This document shows, one piece after another, positions 44,760-52,048 of a DNA stretch of 54,547 nt. Positions within the stretch are counted from its first letter, which is position 1, and the number at the start of each line of letters is the position of its first letter. Position numbers and translations under genes: made by a program. The notes beneath the pieces are model-generated. The model was not told where the DNA came from, did no database searches, and worked only from the letters and a program-made list of their open reading frames with translations. Origin of the DNA: Sphingobacteriaceae bacterium. Its GTDB lineage: Bacteria > Bacteroidota > Bacteroidia > B-17B0 > Aurantibacillaceae. Location: NCBI GenBank assembly GCA_023251775.1, contig JAHEYC010000004.1, positions 1 through 54,547 of the forward strand. The letters run 5' to 3'.

Positions 44760-45512
44760 ATGAAAACTTACAAATTAAAACAAAACCTAACTCAGGTTTA
44801 CAAGAACTACACAAACGAAGACCTCACTGTATGGAAACTACTGTTCAAGCGTCAATTTGCATTGCTTAAAACCCTTGCAGCGCCGGAGTATTTGCAAGCA
44901 TTGGAGAAAATTGGTTTTACGGCCAATAAAATTCCTGATTTTAGCGAAACCAATACCATTTTAAGTAAAATAACAGGATGGAAATTGGAAGTTGTAGAAG
45001 GGATCATCAGCGAACCCGATTTTTTTGAATTACTTTCTCAAAAGCGTTTTCCTGCCACAACTTGGCTAAGAAAATTGAATGAATTGGATTATTTACCGGA
45101 GCCCGATATGTTTCACGATGTATTTGGACATGTACCCTTATTAATTGAACCAAAGTTCAGCACTTTTTTTGAAGAGTTCGGTAAATTGGGAGTAAAATAC
45201 AAGTGTGACCCTCAGACAGTTCAGATGCTTGGAAGGATCTATTGGTTTACTATTGAGTTTGGCTTGATCAAAAGTAAAAATGAACTAAAAATTTACGGCG
45301 CAGGTATTCTTTCTTCGCATGGAGAAAGCAAATACTCGGTAGGAAATCAGCCTGCACATTTACCATTTGATGCTAAAATCATTATGAATACACCATTTGA
45401 GAACGATAAGATCCAGGATAAATATTTTGTTATTGATTCGTTTGATCAATTATACGAAAGCATGCAGCTTATTAAGCGTACGATATTTGAAAAGTTCAAG
45501 GTGCAGGTTTGA
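44760..45512 (+). CDS. phhA: Phenylalanine 4-hydroxylase
   Basis: The 250-residue, single-domain bacterial-type aromatic amino acid hydroxylase has PDMFHDVFGHVPLL with iron ligands His119 and His124, and the third ligand Glu166 in YWFTIEFGL. GAGILSSHGESKYS is also family-typical. It hydroxylates Phe to Tyr using Fe(II), O2 and a tetrahydropterin, either to supply tyrosine or to start Phe breakdown. A leader peptide rich in Tyr codons plus a terminator precedes it, so expression probably rises when charged tRNA-Tyr is scarce; this supports a biosynthetic role. It is the only enzyme gene in the transcription unit before the cobalamin riboswitch. Confidence 0.95.
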   Translation: MKTYKLKQNLTQVYKNYTNEDLTVWKLLFKRQFALLKTLAAPEYLQALEKIGFTANKIPDFSETNTILSKITGWKLEVVEGIISEPDFFELLSQKRFPATTWLRKLNELDYLPEPDMFHDVFGHVPLLIEPKFSTFFEEFGKLGVKYKCDPQTVQMLGRIYWFTIEFGLIKSKNELKIYGAGILSSHGESKYSVGNQPAHLPFDAKIIMNTPFENDKIQDKYFVIDSFDQLYESMQLIKRTIFEKFKVQV

Positions 45513-45573
45513 TGTTTGTAGTTTCTTTTAGGCACAAAGAACCGGAAACTAGAAACCAGAAACAAAAATATCG

Positions 45574-45581
45574 TATATTTG
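45574..45581 (+). promoter_or_regulatory. Putative -7 element for the cobalamin riboswitch transcript
   Basis: TATATTTG matches TAnnTTTG exactly and lies just before the riboswitch. Confidence 0.55.
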
Positions 45582-45587
45582 TCACGT

Positions 45588-45800
45588 TATTGGTTCTTTC
45601 CTTTAATAAAAAGGAAGATTAAATGGGAATAGTGTTGAACTCACTAACAGTACCCGCTGCTGTAATTCTCTAAAAAGAACCGGTCATTCTAAAGCCACTG
45701 CCCTCGGAAGTTCCGAGACGGGAAGGCGACCGGAAAGAGATAAGTCAGAAGACCTGCCGTAACATTGGATCTTGAAGCTTTCGGGAAGTGAAGCTGAATA
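45588..45800 (+). ncRNA. Cobalamin (B12) riboswitch
   Basis: The region contains the conserved core in order: GGGAATAGTG, then CTAACAGTACCCGCTGCTGT, then AAGCCACTGCCC, a stem TCGGAAGTTCCGA, GGGAAGGCGACCGG, and the B12 box AGTCAGAAGACCTGCC (45743-45758). An AGCTT...AAGCT hairpin downstream (about 45777-45795) may be part of the expression platform. It precedes a BtuB-like receptor, the expected target, and should repress it when adenosylcobalamin is abundant. Exact ends are estimates. Confidence 0.92.
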
Positions 45801-45814
45801 GAACGCTATAAAAC

Positions 45815-47752
45815 GTGTTACATTTAAAAACACATACACACTTCGGTGTCGGTTTTTGCTTTATAAAAACGGGCCTGATCTTTATTTTTGTTTTTGGAAC
45901 AGCAAAAGCACAAAATAAAGACACTACTTTATTGCATGAAGTAACAGTTAAAGCAACAAAATTAAATTCTTCCATCGTTGGCAAAAAATTTCAGAAGATC
46001 GATTCGTTGAGTTTAGAATTATTCAAAAATCAAACTCTAGATGTTCTGTTAAGTAACAACACACCAATTTTTGTGAAGAATTACGGTCCCGGTGCTTTGC
46101 AAACTACAACCTTTCGCGGAGGCAACGCATCGCAAACAGCAATTTTATGGAATGGTTTGAATATTCAGAATAGTATGTTGGGACAAACTGATCTTAGTAA
46201 TATTTCGGGAAGTTTATTTAATTCGGTGGAAATTGAATATGGCGGATCATCGACCCTTTGGGGCTCGGGAGCCATGGGTGGTGCGGTTCATTTAAATAAT
46301 ACGCATTTATTCAATAGTGGAGTTCACTCAAAATTAAATACCATGATTAGTACCATTGGTTCGCGATCCGCATTTACCGACGTGGGTTATAGTAATTCAA
46401 AATTTAGCTTTGCCTTAAAAGCATTTGTTGTAAAAAATAAAAATGAATACGCTTATTATAATGACAGCAATAGTGTAGTAAAACAAAAAGATGCTTCGCA
46501 TGATCAATTTAGTGCCATGCCCGAATTAAAGTGGTTGATCAACAAAAATAATACAGTGCAAACGGGGGCTTGGTTAACCAAAGGACAAAGAAATATTCCA
46601 AATTTCAATACCATCCATAATAAAATTCAACAACAGGATGAAAGCGAGCGCCTGAACGTGAATTGGCAGCATTCTAAAAATAAGATCACAAATAATTTAA
46701 GGGCGGCTTATTTTACGGAGTTTTTGAATTATACGGATAGTTTAGCAAGGATAGATTCAAAAAGCACCATGCAAACACGGATAGTTGAAGATGAACTTTA
46801 TTTTAAATGGAAAAGTGATCATACACTTAACTTGGGATTCAATTATACAAAAAACGAAGGAAGTACCGAGAATTATAACGGAAGTAAATTCATAGAGAAA
46901 TATGCATTCCTTGTATCACACAAAGATGTTTTCTTAAATGAAAAGATCTCAACTAATGTGGCTATTCGTTTAGAACATACAAGTTCAAACCTAAACCCAA
47001 TTACCTTCAATATTGGAGCAAATTATTTAGCTCATAAAAATATCATTCTAAAATTAAATACGGGAAAAGTGTACCGAATCCCTACCTTAAATGATCTTTA
47101 CTGGATACCGGGTGGAAACCCTGATCTAAAACCGGAAGAAGGATACACGGCAGATGGGACGATCGAATATTCTACCACAAAAGATGCGTATGATATAAAA
47201 ATAAGTGGAAGTGCGTTTTCTAAATTGATCTCAAATTGGATCCAATGGGTGCCTTATGGAGTTGGCAGTTACAAACCAATTAACCTGCAAGAAGTTTTTA
47301 GCAGAGGGAGCGAAACACAATGGCAAATTGGATATACAAAGAATGAATTTAAAGTTCAATTAAAATGCATCACCTCTTATGTGCTTTCTACTGTGAACAA
47401 AACTGAATTAGAAAGTGATCAAACCCTTAATAAGCAATTGATCTATACGCCACGTTACACTATTAATTCATCAATCACTTTAAAATACAAAACATTTGCC
47501 ATTTCTTATTTCCATAATTATATTGGTTATAGATTTACATCGAGCGATAATACCCAATGGTTGAGTCCTTACCACTACTCTACTTTAAGAGCAACTTGCA
47601 CTTATCAATTACAAAAAATGGAATTTGGATTCTTTTCGAACATCAATAATGTTTTAAATAAACAAATAGAGGTCTTGGCGAACCGACCAACTGCTTTACG
47701 CTATTTTGAAATAGGCATACAATTAAATTATAAAAACATAAAAAAAACATAA
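45815..47752 (+). CDS. btuB: TonB-dependent cobalamin receptor, BtuB-like
   Basis: The 645-residue protein has a signal peptide (hydrophobic about 16-30, ending AKAQ), a short TonB-box region (TTLLHEVTVKATK), a plug (TTTFRGGNASQTAILWNGLN, QNSMLGQTDLSNI, GSSTLWGSGAMGGAVHL) and a 22-strand-type barrel ending FEIGIQLNYKN. The start is a GTG; no ATG lies upstream of the signal peptide in frame. It lacks the CarboxypepD_reg domain of the other TonB receptor here. The immediately upstream cobalamin riboswitch and the downstream DUF4465 gene, 1 nt away, assign it to B12 uptake. Confidence 0.9.
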   Translation: MLHLKTHTHFGVGFCFIKTGLIFIFVFGTAKAQNKDTTLLHEVTVKATKLNSSIVGKKFQKIDSLSLELFKNQTLDVLLSNNTPIFVKNYGPGALQTTTFRGGNASQTAILWNGLNIQNSMLGQTDLSNISGSLFNSVEIEYGGSSTLWGSGAMGGAVHLNNTHLFNSGVHSKLNTMISTIGSRSAFTDVGYSNSKFSFALKAFVVKNKNEYAYYNDSNSVVKQKDASHDQFSAMPELKWLINKNNTVQTGAWLTKGQRNIPNFNTIHNKIQQQDESERLNVNWQHSKNKITNNLRAAYFTEFLNYTDSLARIDSKSTMQTRIVEDELYFKWKSDHTLNLGFNYTKNEGSTENYNGSKFIEKYAFLVSHKDVFLNEKISTNVAIRLEHTSSNLNPITFNIGANYLAHKNIILKLNTGKVYRIPTLNDLYWIPGGNPDLKPEEGYTADGTIEYSTTKDAYDIKISGSAFSKLISNWIQWVPYGVGSYKPINLQEVFSRGSETQWQIGYTKNEFKVQLKCITSYVLSTVNKTELESDQTLNKQLIYTPRYTINSSITLKYKTFAISYFHNYIGYRFTSSDNTQWLSPYHYSTLRATCTYQLQKMEFGFFSNINNVLNKQIEVLANRPTALRYFEIGIQLNYKNIKKT

Positions 47753-47753
47753 A

Positions 47754-48746
47754 ATGAAAAAAACAATTACTTTACTTGCTTTAGCTTTAGGTCTCACGGT
47801 CATAAAAGCTCAAACCGCAACCGTTGCTATCAGTTTCGAAACTTTTACGCTTTCACCAAATTCAGCCTATAGCAACACAAACAGTGTAGCTTTCTCAACA
47901 TCAAGTGTATCCTTTCAATATAAATGGGATACAGGATTTGGTTTTTGGAGTGGCGGATTTGCTTATACCAATAAATATGATTCAGCCACTGCGGGCTTTG
48001 GAAATACTTATGGCGTAAAACCTTTAAAGGGTTATAATAGCTCTAACATGTATGTTGTTGCCCAGGCTAATGCTATTCTTAATCTTAGTGCGCCGTCTAC
48101 CACAGTGGATGGATTTTATATCACCAATACAACTTACGCTTTCAAATCAATCCGTAATGGCGATGCGTTCTCAAGAAAATTTGGCGATACAACAGGAACA
48201 GGTTCTGGCACAACAATTGCGCAAGGCTCTTATCCCGATTTTTTTAAGGTAACTGTGAAAGGTTATAAGAACGGGACATTAAAAGCAGATAGTGTTCCAT
48301 TTTATTTAGCCGATTATCGTTCATCTAACAATGCACTTGATTATGTTGTGAATAATTGGCAATGGGTAAATACAAATATCCTCGGAGAAGTCGATAGTCT
48401 AAAATTCTACATGTACACAAGCGATAATGGACAATTTGGTCCGAATACACCTTTATTCTTTGGAATGGATAATTTCACAATTAAATATTCTACTGCAGGA
48501 GTTCACGAATTAAGCGCACTTAACGAAACAAAACTTTATCCAAATCCCGTTATAAATGATCTGATCATTGATAATTCAAAAAATTCAGTTTTAAATATTC
48601 AGTTGATCAACATGAATGGTTCGATCATTAAAGAAGAAAAAATAAATACATCTGTAAAATGGGATCTTTCTGAACTTGCTCAGGGAATTTATCTTGTAAA
48701 AATTTCAGATGATGAACATTCGCTCATAAAGAAGTTTATGAAATAA
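47754..48746 (+). CDS. DUF4465 protein with T9SS sorting domain, probable surface B12-binding protein
   Basis: The 330-residue protein has a signal peptide (ending VIKAQ) and a DUF4465 domain (about 20-245: VAISFETFTLSPNSAYSNTN, WSGGFAYTNKYDSAT, GVKPLKGYNSSNMYVV, VDGFYITNTTYAFKSI, FGMDNFTI). A T9SS sorting domain ends it (TKLYPNPVINDLIIDNS to LIKKFMK). As I recall, DUF4465 includes the BtuH-type cobalamin-binding lipoproteins of gut Bacteroides. Here the lipid anchor is replaced by T9SS export. It starts 1 nt after the btuB stop, under the same riboswitch. Confidence 0.82.
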   Translation: MKKTITLLALALGLTVIKAQTATVAISFETFTLSPNSAYSNTNSVAFSTSSVSFQYKWDTGFGFWSGGFAYTNKYDSATAGFGNTYGVKPLKGYNSSNMYVVAQANAILNLSAPSTTVDGFYITNTTYAFKSIRNGDAFSRKFGDTTGTGSGTTIAQGSYPDFFKVTVKGYKNGTLKADSVPFYLADYRSSNNALDYVVNNWQWVNTNILGEVDSLKFYMYTSDNGQFGPNTPLFFGMDNFTIKYSTAGVHELSALNETKLYPNPVINDLIIDNSKNSVLNIQLINMNGSIIKEEKINTSVKWDLSELAQGIYLVKISDDEHSLIKKFMK

Positions 48747-48781
48747 TAAATAACGCCGCAGCACCGCTGCTGGCTCTTTTT

Positions 48782-48955
48782 GCCACTAATTGCACTAATT
48801 TTCACTGATCTATATGTATGTGCCTAACATATTACACTAAACTGTGTTTAATGATCGAGATCGGTTTACACACAGTTTAGTGAAATTTTTGTAAACCCAG
48901 ATTTGTGTTAATTAGTGTAATTCGTGGCTAAAAAAGAAATTAGCAGCGAAGCTGC
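48782..48955. repeat. Dispersed inverted-repeat element, copy B
   Basis: The core (48782-48928) begins GCCACTAATTGCACTAATTT and ends TAGTGTAATTCGTGGC, as in copy A at 10368-10511. It also has an internal inverted pair (CACTAAACTGTGT with ACACAGTTTAGTG). The block GCAGCGAAGCTGC (48943-48955), the reverse complement of the one beside copy A, flanks it on the other side. It lies in a tail-to-tail gap. Confidence 0.7.
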
Positions 48956-48972
48956 GTCACGCATATTGTAAT

Positions 48973-49698
48973 TTATTTTGTTCGTTCCAAAACCACCATT
49001 ATCTCGGTATAGTTTAAGAACAATAATTTAATTTCGAATTTCATTGATAAAACATCGTTTATTTTATAAAGATGTTCGCCAAAAGTACTTACGGTCCAGT
49101 TATGGAAATGCACACTATAATCTTGACCAAACAATTCTTTAGTTCGTTTATCAATAGCTTCTTTTCCTTTACATTCGTTCCAATGTATAGCCCATTCTTC
49201 AAAATGCGGATAATGATCTAATTCTCCACGGTAGTCACTCAATATGTGTTCAAATGAAGTGTTTGCTCTATTCTTATCGGGACAAAAACGTTTATCGGGC
49301 ACCGCATAAAAAAGAATTCCTCCGAGTTTTATTTTTTTGAGATGCGTTTCAATCGTTGTCATTGGACTTTTGCAATGCTCCAACATATGATTGGCGATAA
49401 TAAAATCCAATGAACCATCGGCAAACGTTGTTAATTTTTCTCCATCGTCAATTACATCCACATTCACAAGATCATAAGTTGCTAATTCGGCATAATGATG
49501 GCGAAGATCGGGTTTACTCATACGATCCACATATTTCACATGAGCGTTTACGGGTAACTGAAGCGGAATATGTAAAGCCCCTATCTCGATGCCATTGCCC
49601 CGAAGGTATTTAGCGGCAAAAAAATAACGGTTCTTCTCAACCGTATTAAAAGCAGATGAGGCGGTTCGAAGTACGCGTTTCTTAAGGTCTTTAAGCAT
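48973..49698 (-). CDS. SAM-dependent class I methyltransferase
   Basis: The 241-residue protein has GNGIEIGALHIPLQLP (about 34-49), VKYVDRMSK, VNVDVIDDGEKL and FIIANHMLEHCKSP (motif with HxLEH), typical of Methyltransf_11-like enzymes, some of them associated with glycan or lipid synthesis. The substrate is unknown. An exact TATATTTG -7 box lies 4 nt before its ATG (minus strand), so the mRNA is probably leaderless. Confidence 0.83.
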   Translation of the reverse strand: MLKDLKKRVLRTASSAFNTVEKNRYFFAAKYLRGNGIEIGALHIPLQLPVNAHVKYVDRMSKPDLRHHYAELATYDLVNVDVIDDGEKLTTFADGSLDFIIANHMLEHCKSPMTTIETHLKKIKLGGILFYAVPDKRFCPDKNRANTSFEHILSDYRGELDHYPHFEEWAIHWNECKGKEAIDKRTKELFGQDYSVHFHNWTVSTFGEHLYKINDVLSMKFEIKLLFLNYTEIMVVLERTK

Positions 49699-49702
49699 GT
49701 TT

Positions 49703-49710
49703 CAAATATA
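49703..49710 (-). promoter_or_regulatory. Putative -7 element abutting the methyltransferase start
   Basis: On the minus strand this reads TATATTTG followed by AAAC and then the ATG. Confidence 0.55.
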
Positions 49711-49779
49711 GGAAAAATACGCTATTCTATTTGAAATTGAAGACTTGCTTTATTTTTAATTTATACTGACATTTACATA

Positions 49780-50355
49780 ATGAATATTAAAATTGCCAAA
49801 ACAAATAATCCCGTTATTGATCTTATAAAAGATCGCTGGAGCGCGCGTTCGTTCTCACCTAAAGATATTTCTCAACACGAACTGGAAACAATTTTAGAAG
49901 CGGGTTCCTGGGCTTTTAGTTCGAGCAACTCGCAACCCTGGAATTTTATTTATACGCATCGTAAAGATGCTTCATTTCAAAAGTTGGTGGATTGCTTAAT
50001 GGGAGGAAATCAACCCTGGGCCAAGAACGCTTCTGTTTTGATAGCAGTACTAGCCAATAAAAAAAATGACAATGGCACCGAAAATAAAATTGCCAAGCAT
50101 GATGTTGGTGCAGCAAACGCTACTTTAATGTTACAGGCTTTAAGCATGGGCATATATGGACACGTGATGGGGGGATTTCATGCCGACAAAACCATTGAGA
50201 CCTTAAGTATCGACGCTGAAAAGCACGAACCAATTGTATTTATTGCTTTGGGATACTTAGATTCGGCCGACAAACTGGAAGAACCATTCAAAGCCCGCGA
50301 ACTAACAGCGCGCTCACGAAAAAGTTTGAGCGAGATCTCGAAACATTTTGTTTAA
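49780..50355 (+). CDS. Nitroreductase-family FMN oxidoreductase
   Basis: The 191-residue protein has IKDRWSARSFSPKDIS (FMN phosphate-binding Arg/Ser), LEAGSWAFSSSNSQPWNFIY, a LMLQALSMGIYGHVMGGF segment and IALGYLD, as in small nitroreductases. It probably reduces nitro compounds or quinones with NAD(P)H. It is followed with no gap by an Fe-S protein gene, suggesting a shared redox function. Confidence 0.88.
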   Translation: MNIKIAKTNNPVIDLIKDRWSARSFSPKDISQHELETILEAGSWAFSSSNSQPWNFIYTHRKDASFQKLVDCLMGGNQPWAKNASVLIAVLANKKNDNGTENKIAKHDVGAANATLMLQALSMGIYGHVMGGFHADKTIETLSIDAEKHEPIVFIALGYLDSADKLEEPFKARELTARSRKSLSEISKHFV

Positions 50356-50775
50356 TTGAACGATATTACAAAAAAATATAGTAATGAGGAGATAACGGTT
50401 ATTTGGAGACCGTCTCTTTGTATTCATTCAAAAAAATGTTGGACCAATTTATCTTCCGTATTTAAACCTCGCGAAAAGCCTTGGATCACACTTGAAGGCA
50501 CAGATACAGAAATTATCATGAAACAAATTGATCAATGCCCTTCAGCGGCATTATCCTATCGCTTAAATAAACAGATTATGAGCGCAGCACATTCAGAAAA
50601 CAAAATAGAAATAGCACCTAACGGGCCAATTTTGGTTCATGGCACTATAGAGATCACCCACTCTAATGGCAAAAAAGAAACCAAAGAAAAAGTTACCGCT
50701 CTATGCCGTTGTGGCGCTTCGGGCAATAAACCTTTTTGTGATGGATCGCATCGCAAAATAGATTTTAAAGACTAA
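50356..50775 (+). CDS. Two-cluster Fe-S protein: YjdI-type mono-cluster domain plus CDGSH domain
   Basis: The 139-residue protein joins an N-terminal YjdI/Fer4_19-like domain (about 10-72, with Cys22, Cys28 and Cys61-Pro) to a CDGSH domain (Cys117, Cys119, Cys128, His132 in CRCGASGNKPFCDGSH). The second motif binds a mitoNEET-like [2Fe-2S] cluster with three Cys and one His. The start is a TTG that abuts the nitroreductase stop. The neighbouring nitroreductase may be its electron donor or acceptor. Confidence 0.86.
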   Translation: MNDITKKYSNEEITVIWRPSLCIHSKKCWTNLSSVFKPREKPWITLEGTDTEIIMKQIDQCPSAALSYRLNKQIMSAAHSENKIEIAPNGPILVHGTIEITHSNGKKETKEKVTALCRCGASGNKPFCDGSHRKIDFKD

Positions 50776-50777
50776 AC

Positions 50778-51044
50778 TTGGAATCTATCCTTATAAAAGT
50801 AAAACCCGGATCTTTCAAAGATTCGATCGAATTTGATACCGAAGGGACTTTGGTGGTAAAACTTCGGGCAAAACCAATTGATGGCGAGGCCAACGAGGCT
50901 CTTATCAAATTTCTTTCCAAAGAATTTAACCTTAGCAAAAGCGCAATTGTTCTCGAAAAAGGACAAACAAGTCGCTACAAAAAATTGTTGCTTCACATCT
51001 CTCAAACTGAACTTGACAAGCTTCTTGAGAAGTACAAAAAATAG
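50778..51044 (+). CDS. DUF167 (YggU-family) protein
   Basis: The 88-residue protein has IKVKPGSFKDSIEFDTEG, VKLRAKPIDGEANEALIKFL and KGQTSRYKKLLL, the DUF167 pattern. Function unknown. The start is TTG, 2 nt after the upstream stop, and the gene is probably in the nitroreductase operon. Confidence 0.85.
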   Translation: MESILIKVKPGSFKDSIEFDTEGTLVVKLRAKPIDGEANEALIKFLSKEFNLSKSAIVLEKGQTSRYKKLLLHISQTELDKLLEKYKK

Positions 51045-51084
51045 ATCCCTAAATCAATAAAGTTTTGCCTGCTCAAAAATAATT

Positions 51085-51116
51085 TTGGATAATTGAAATA
51101 TTATTTAGAATATTTG
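51085..51116 (+). promoter_or_regulatory. Putative arginine operon promoter
   Basis: TTG (51085-51087) is followed after 21 nt by AATATTTG (51109-51116), one mismatch from TAnnTTTG. The transcript would carry about 40 nt before the leader ORF at 51163. Confidence 0.45.
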
Positions 51117-51162
51117 CAACAATTAAATTAAAACTAAAACACTAAGAGCACAAATCAAAAAA

Positions 51163-51300
51163 ATGAAAACACTTAATTTCATTCTTTGCTCAGCCGGCAT
51201 CACCGGTAAATTAAGCTCCTTGAGCAAGAGTGTGTTTTTTTCAACAGCTAACCTGTTGTTTATTTTACCAGCACGCCCGGTATTCTATATCCGACGTTGA
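51163..51300 (+). CDS. Arginine operon leader peptide (ends Arg-Arg-stop)
   Basis: This 45-codon ORF starts ATGAAAACACTTAATTTC and ends ARPVFYIRR then TGA; its only Arg codons are CGC, CGA and CGT, all in the last nine. It lies 87 nt upstream of the first gene of an arginine biosynthesis operon. A terminator-like hairpin (CAACAG/CTGTTG at 51242-51258 followed by TTTATTTT) is inside the ORF. A second hairpin (51331-51346) lies after it, and its GTCGG can alternatively pair with CCGAC (51291-51295) spanning the last Arg codons. I infer an arginine-sensing leader; whether it acts by codon stalling or nascent-peptide arrest is not decidable from one sequence. Confidence 0.6.
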   Translation: MKTLNFILCSAGITGKLSSLSKSVFFSTANLLFILPARPVFYIRR

Positions 51301-51330
51301 TTCAGCTATTTTTCGCGTTCACTAATTAAT

Positions 51331-51346
51331 TCTGTCGGTCGGCAGA
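51331..51346 (+). promoter_or_regulatory. Hairpin between the Arg leader ORF and the first arginine gene
   Basis: TCTGTC and GGCAGA pair (six pairs, one G-U) around a GGTC loop. The T-rich run follows only after about 13 nt, so it is not a canonical terminator by itself. Confidence 0.45.
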
Positions 51347-51387
51347 GTTGATCTTCCTTATTTTTTAATCAAAATTAATTTTTTGAC

Positions 51388-52047
51388 ATGCAACATTTTA
51401 ATGTGCAAGTTGCCCATGAGCAACATTTGCATTACGCAGAAATTATCTGCAACGAAATGGAGTTGTCGGCAAATGCCAGGGGAACAGGCATAGCCAAACG
51501 AACTCCAGAATATATCCGGCAAAAAATGCTGGAAGGAAAAGCTGTAATTGCTCTTACAAAACAAGGCGACTGGGTAGGCTTTTGCTATATCGAAACATGG
51601 AGCCATGGAAATTATGTGGCGAACTCAGGCTTAATTGTTTCTCCTTCATTCAGAAAAAGCGGATTGGCAACGCAGATCAAAGAAAAGATCTTTGAACTTT
51701 CGAAGAGTAAATATCCCAATGCGAAAATTTTTGGATTAACCACAGGACTTGCCGTTATGAAGATAAATTCTGATCTAGGATACGAACCTGTAACTTATTC
51801 GGAATTGACACAAGATGAATCTTTTTGGAAAGGTTGTCAAAGTTGCGTGAACCACGAGATCTTAATAAGTAAAGACCGAAAAAATTGCTTGTGCACGGCC
51901 ATGCTTTACGACCCAAAAGAAAAGAACAAGCCACGCTGGTTCGATTTCAAAGGGAAGAAAAAAGTAATGGAACGTTTGCTCAAAATAAAACAAGGCGTAT
52001 TCCTTAAACCAATAAAAACATTAAAAGAAGAATTAATAAAAATTTAA
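51388..52047 (+). CDS. GNAT acetyltransferase of arginine synthesis, N-acetylglutamate synthase-like
   Basis: The 219-residue GNAT protein has WVGFCYIETWSHGNYVANSG and LIVSPSFRKSGLATQIK (CoA-binding segment). It carries an unusual four-Cys module near the C-terminus: Cys150-x2-Cys153 and Cys167-x-Cys169 (GCQSC...NCLC). As first gene of an operon with argG, argC and argD it most likely acylates glutamate, the first step of arginine synthesis. In Bacteroidota the acyl group may be succinyl rather than acetyl. No argA/argJ homology beyond the GNAT fold can be claimed. Confidence 0.78.
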   Translation: MQHFNVQVAHEQHLHYAEIICNEMELSANARGTGIAKRTPEYIRQKMLEGKAVIALTKQGDWVGFCYIETWSHGNYVANSGLIVSPSFRKSGLATQIKEKIFELSKSKYPNAKIFGLTTGLAVMKINSDLGYEPVTYSELTQDESFWKGCQSCVNHEILISKDRKNCLCTAMLYDPKEKNKPRWFDFKGKKKVMERLLKIKQGVFLKPIKTLKEELIKI

Positions 52048-52048
52048 A

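Noticed and set aside
51242-51267. Functional terminator inside the Arg leader ORF
   Set aside because: CAACAG/CTGTTG followed by TTTATTTT looks terminator-like, but the stem is only 6 bp with two G-C pairs and would be covered by translating ribosomes; kept as a note rather than a feature.
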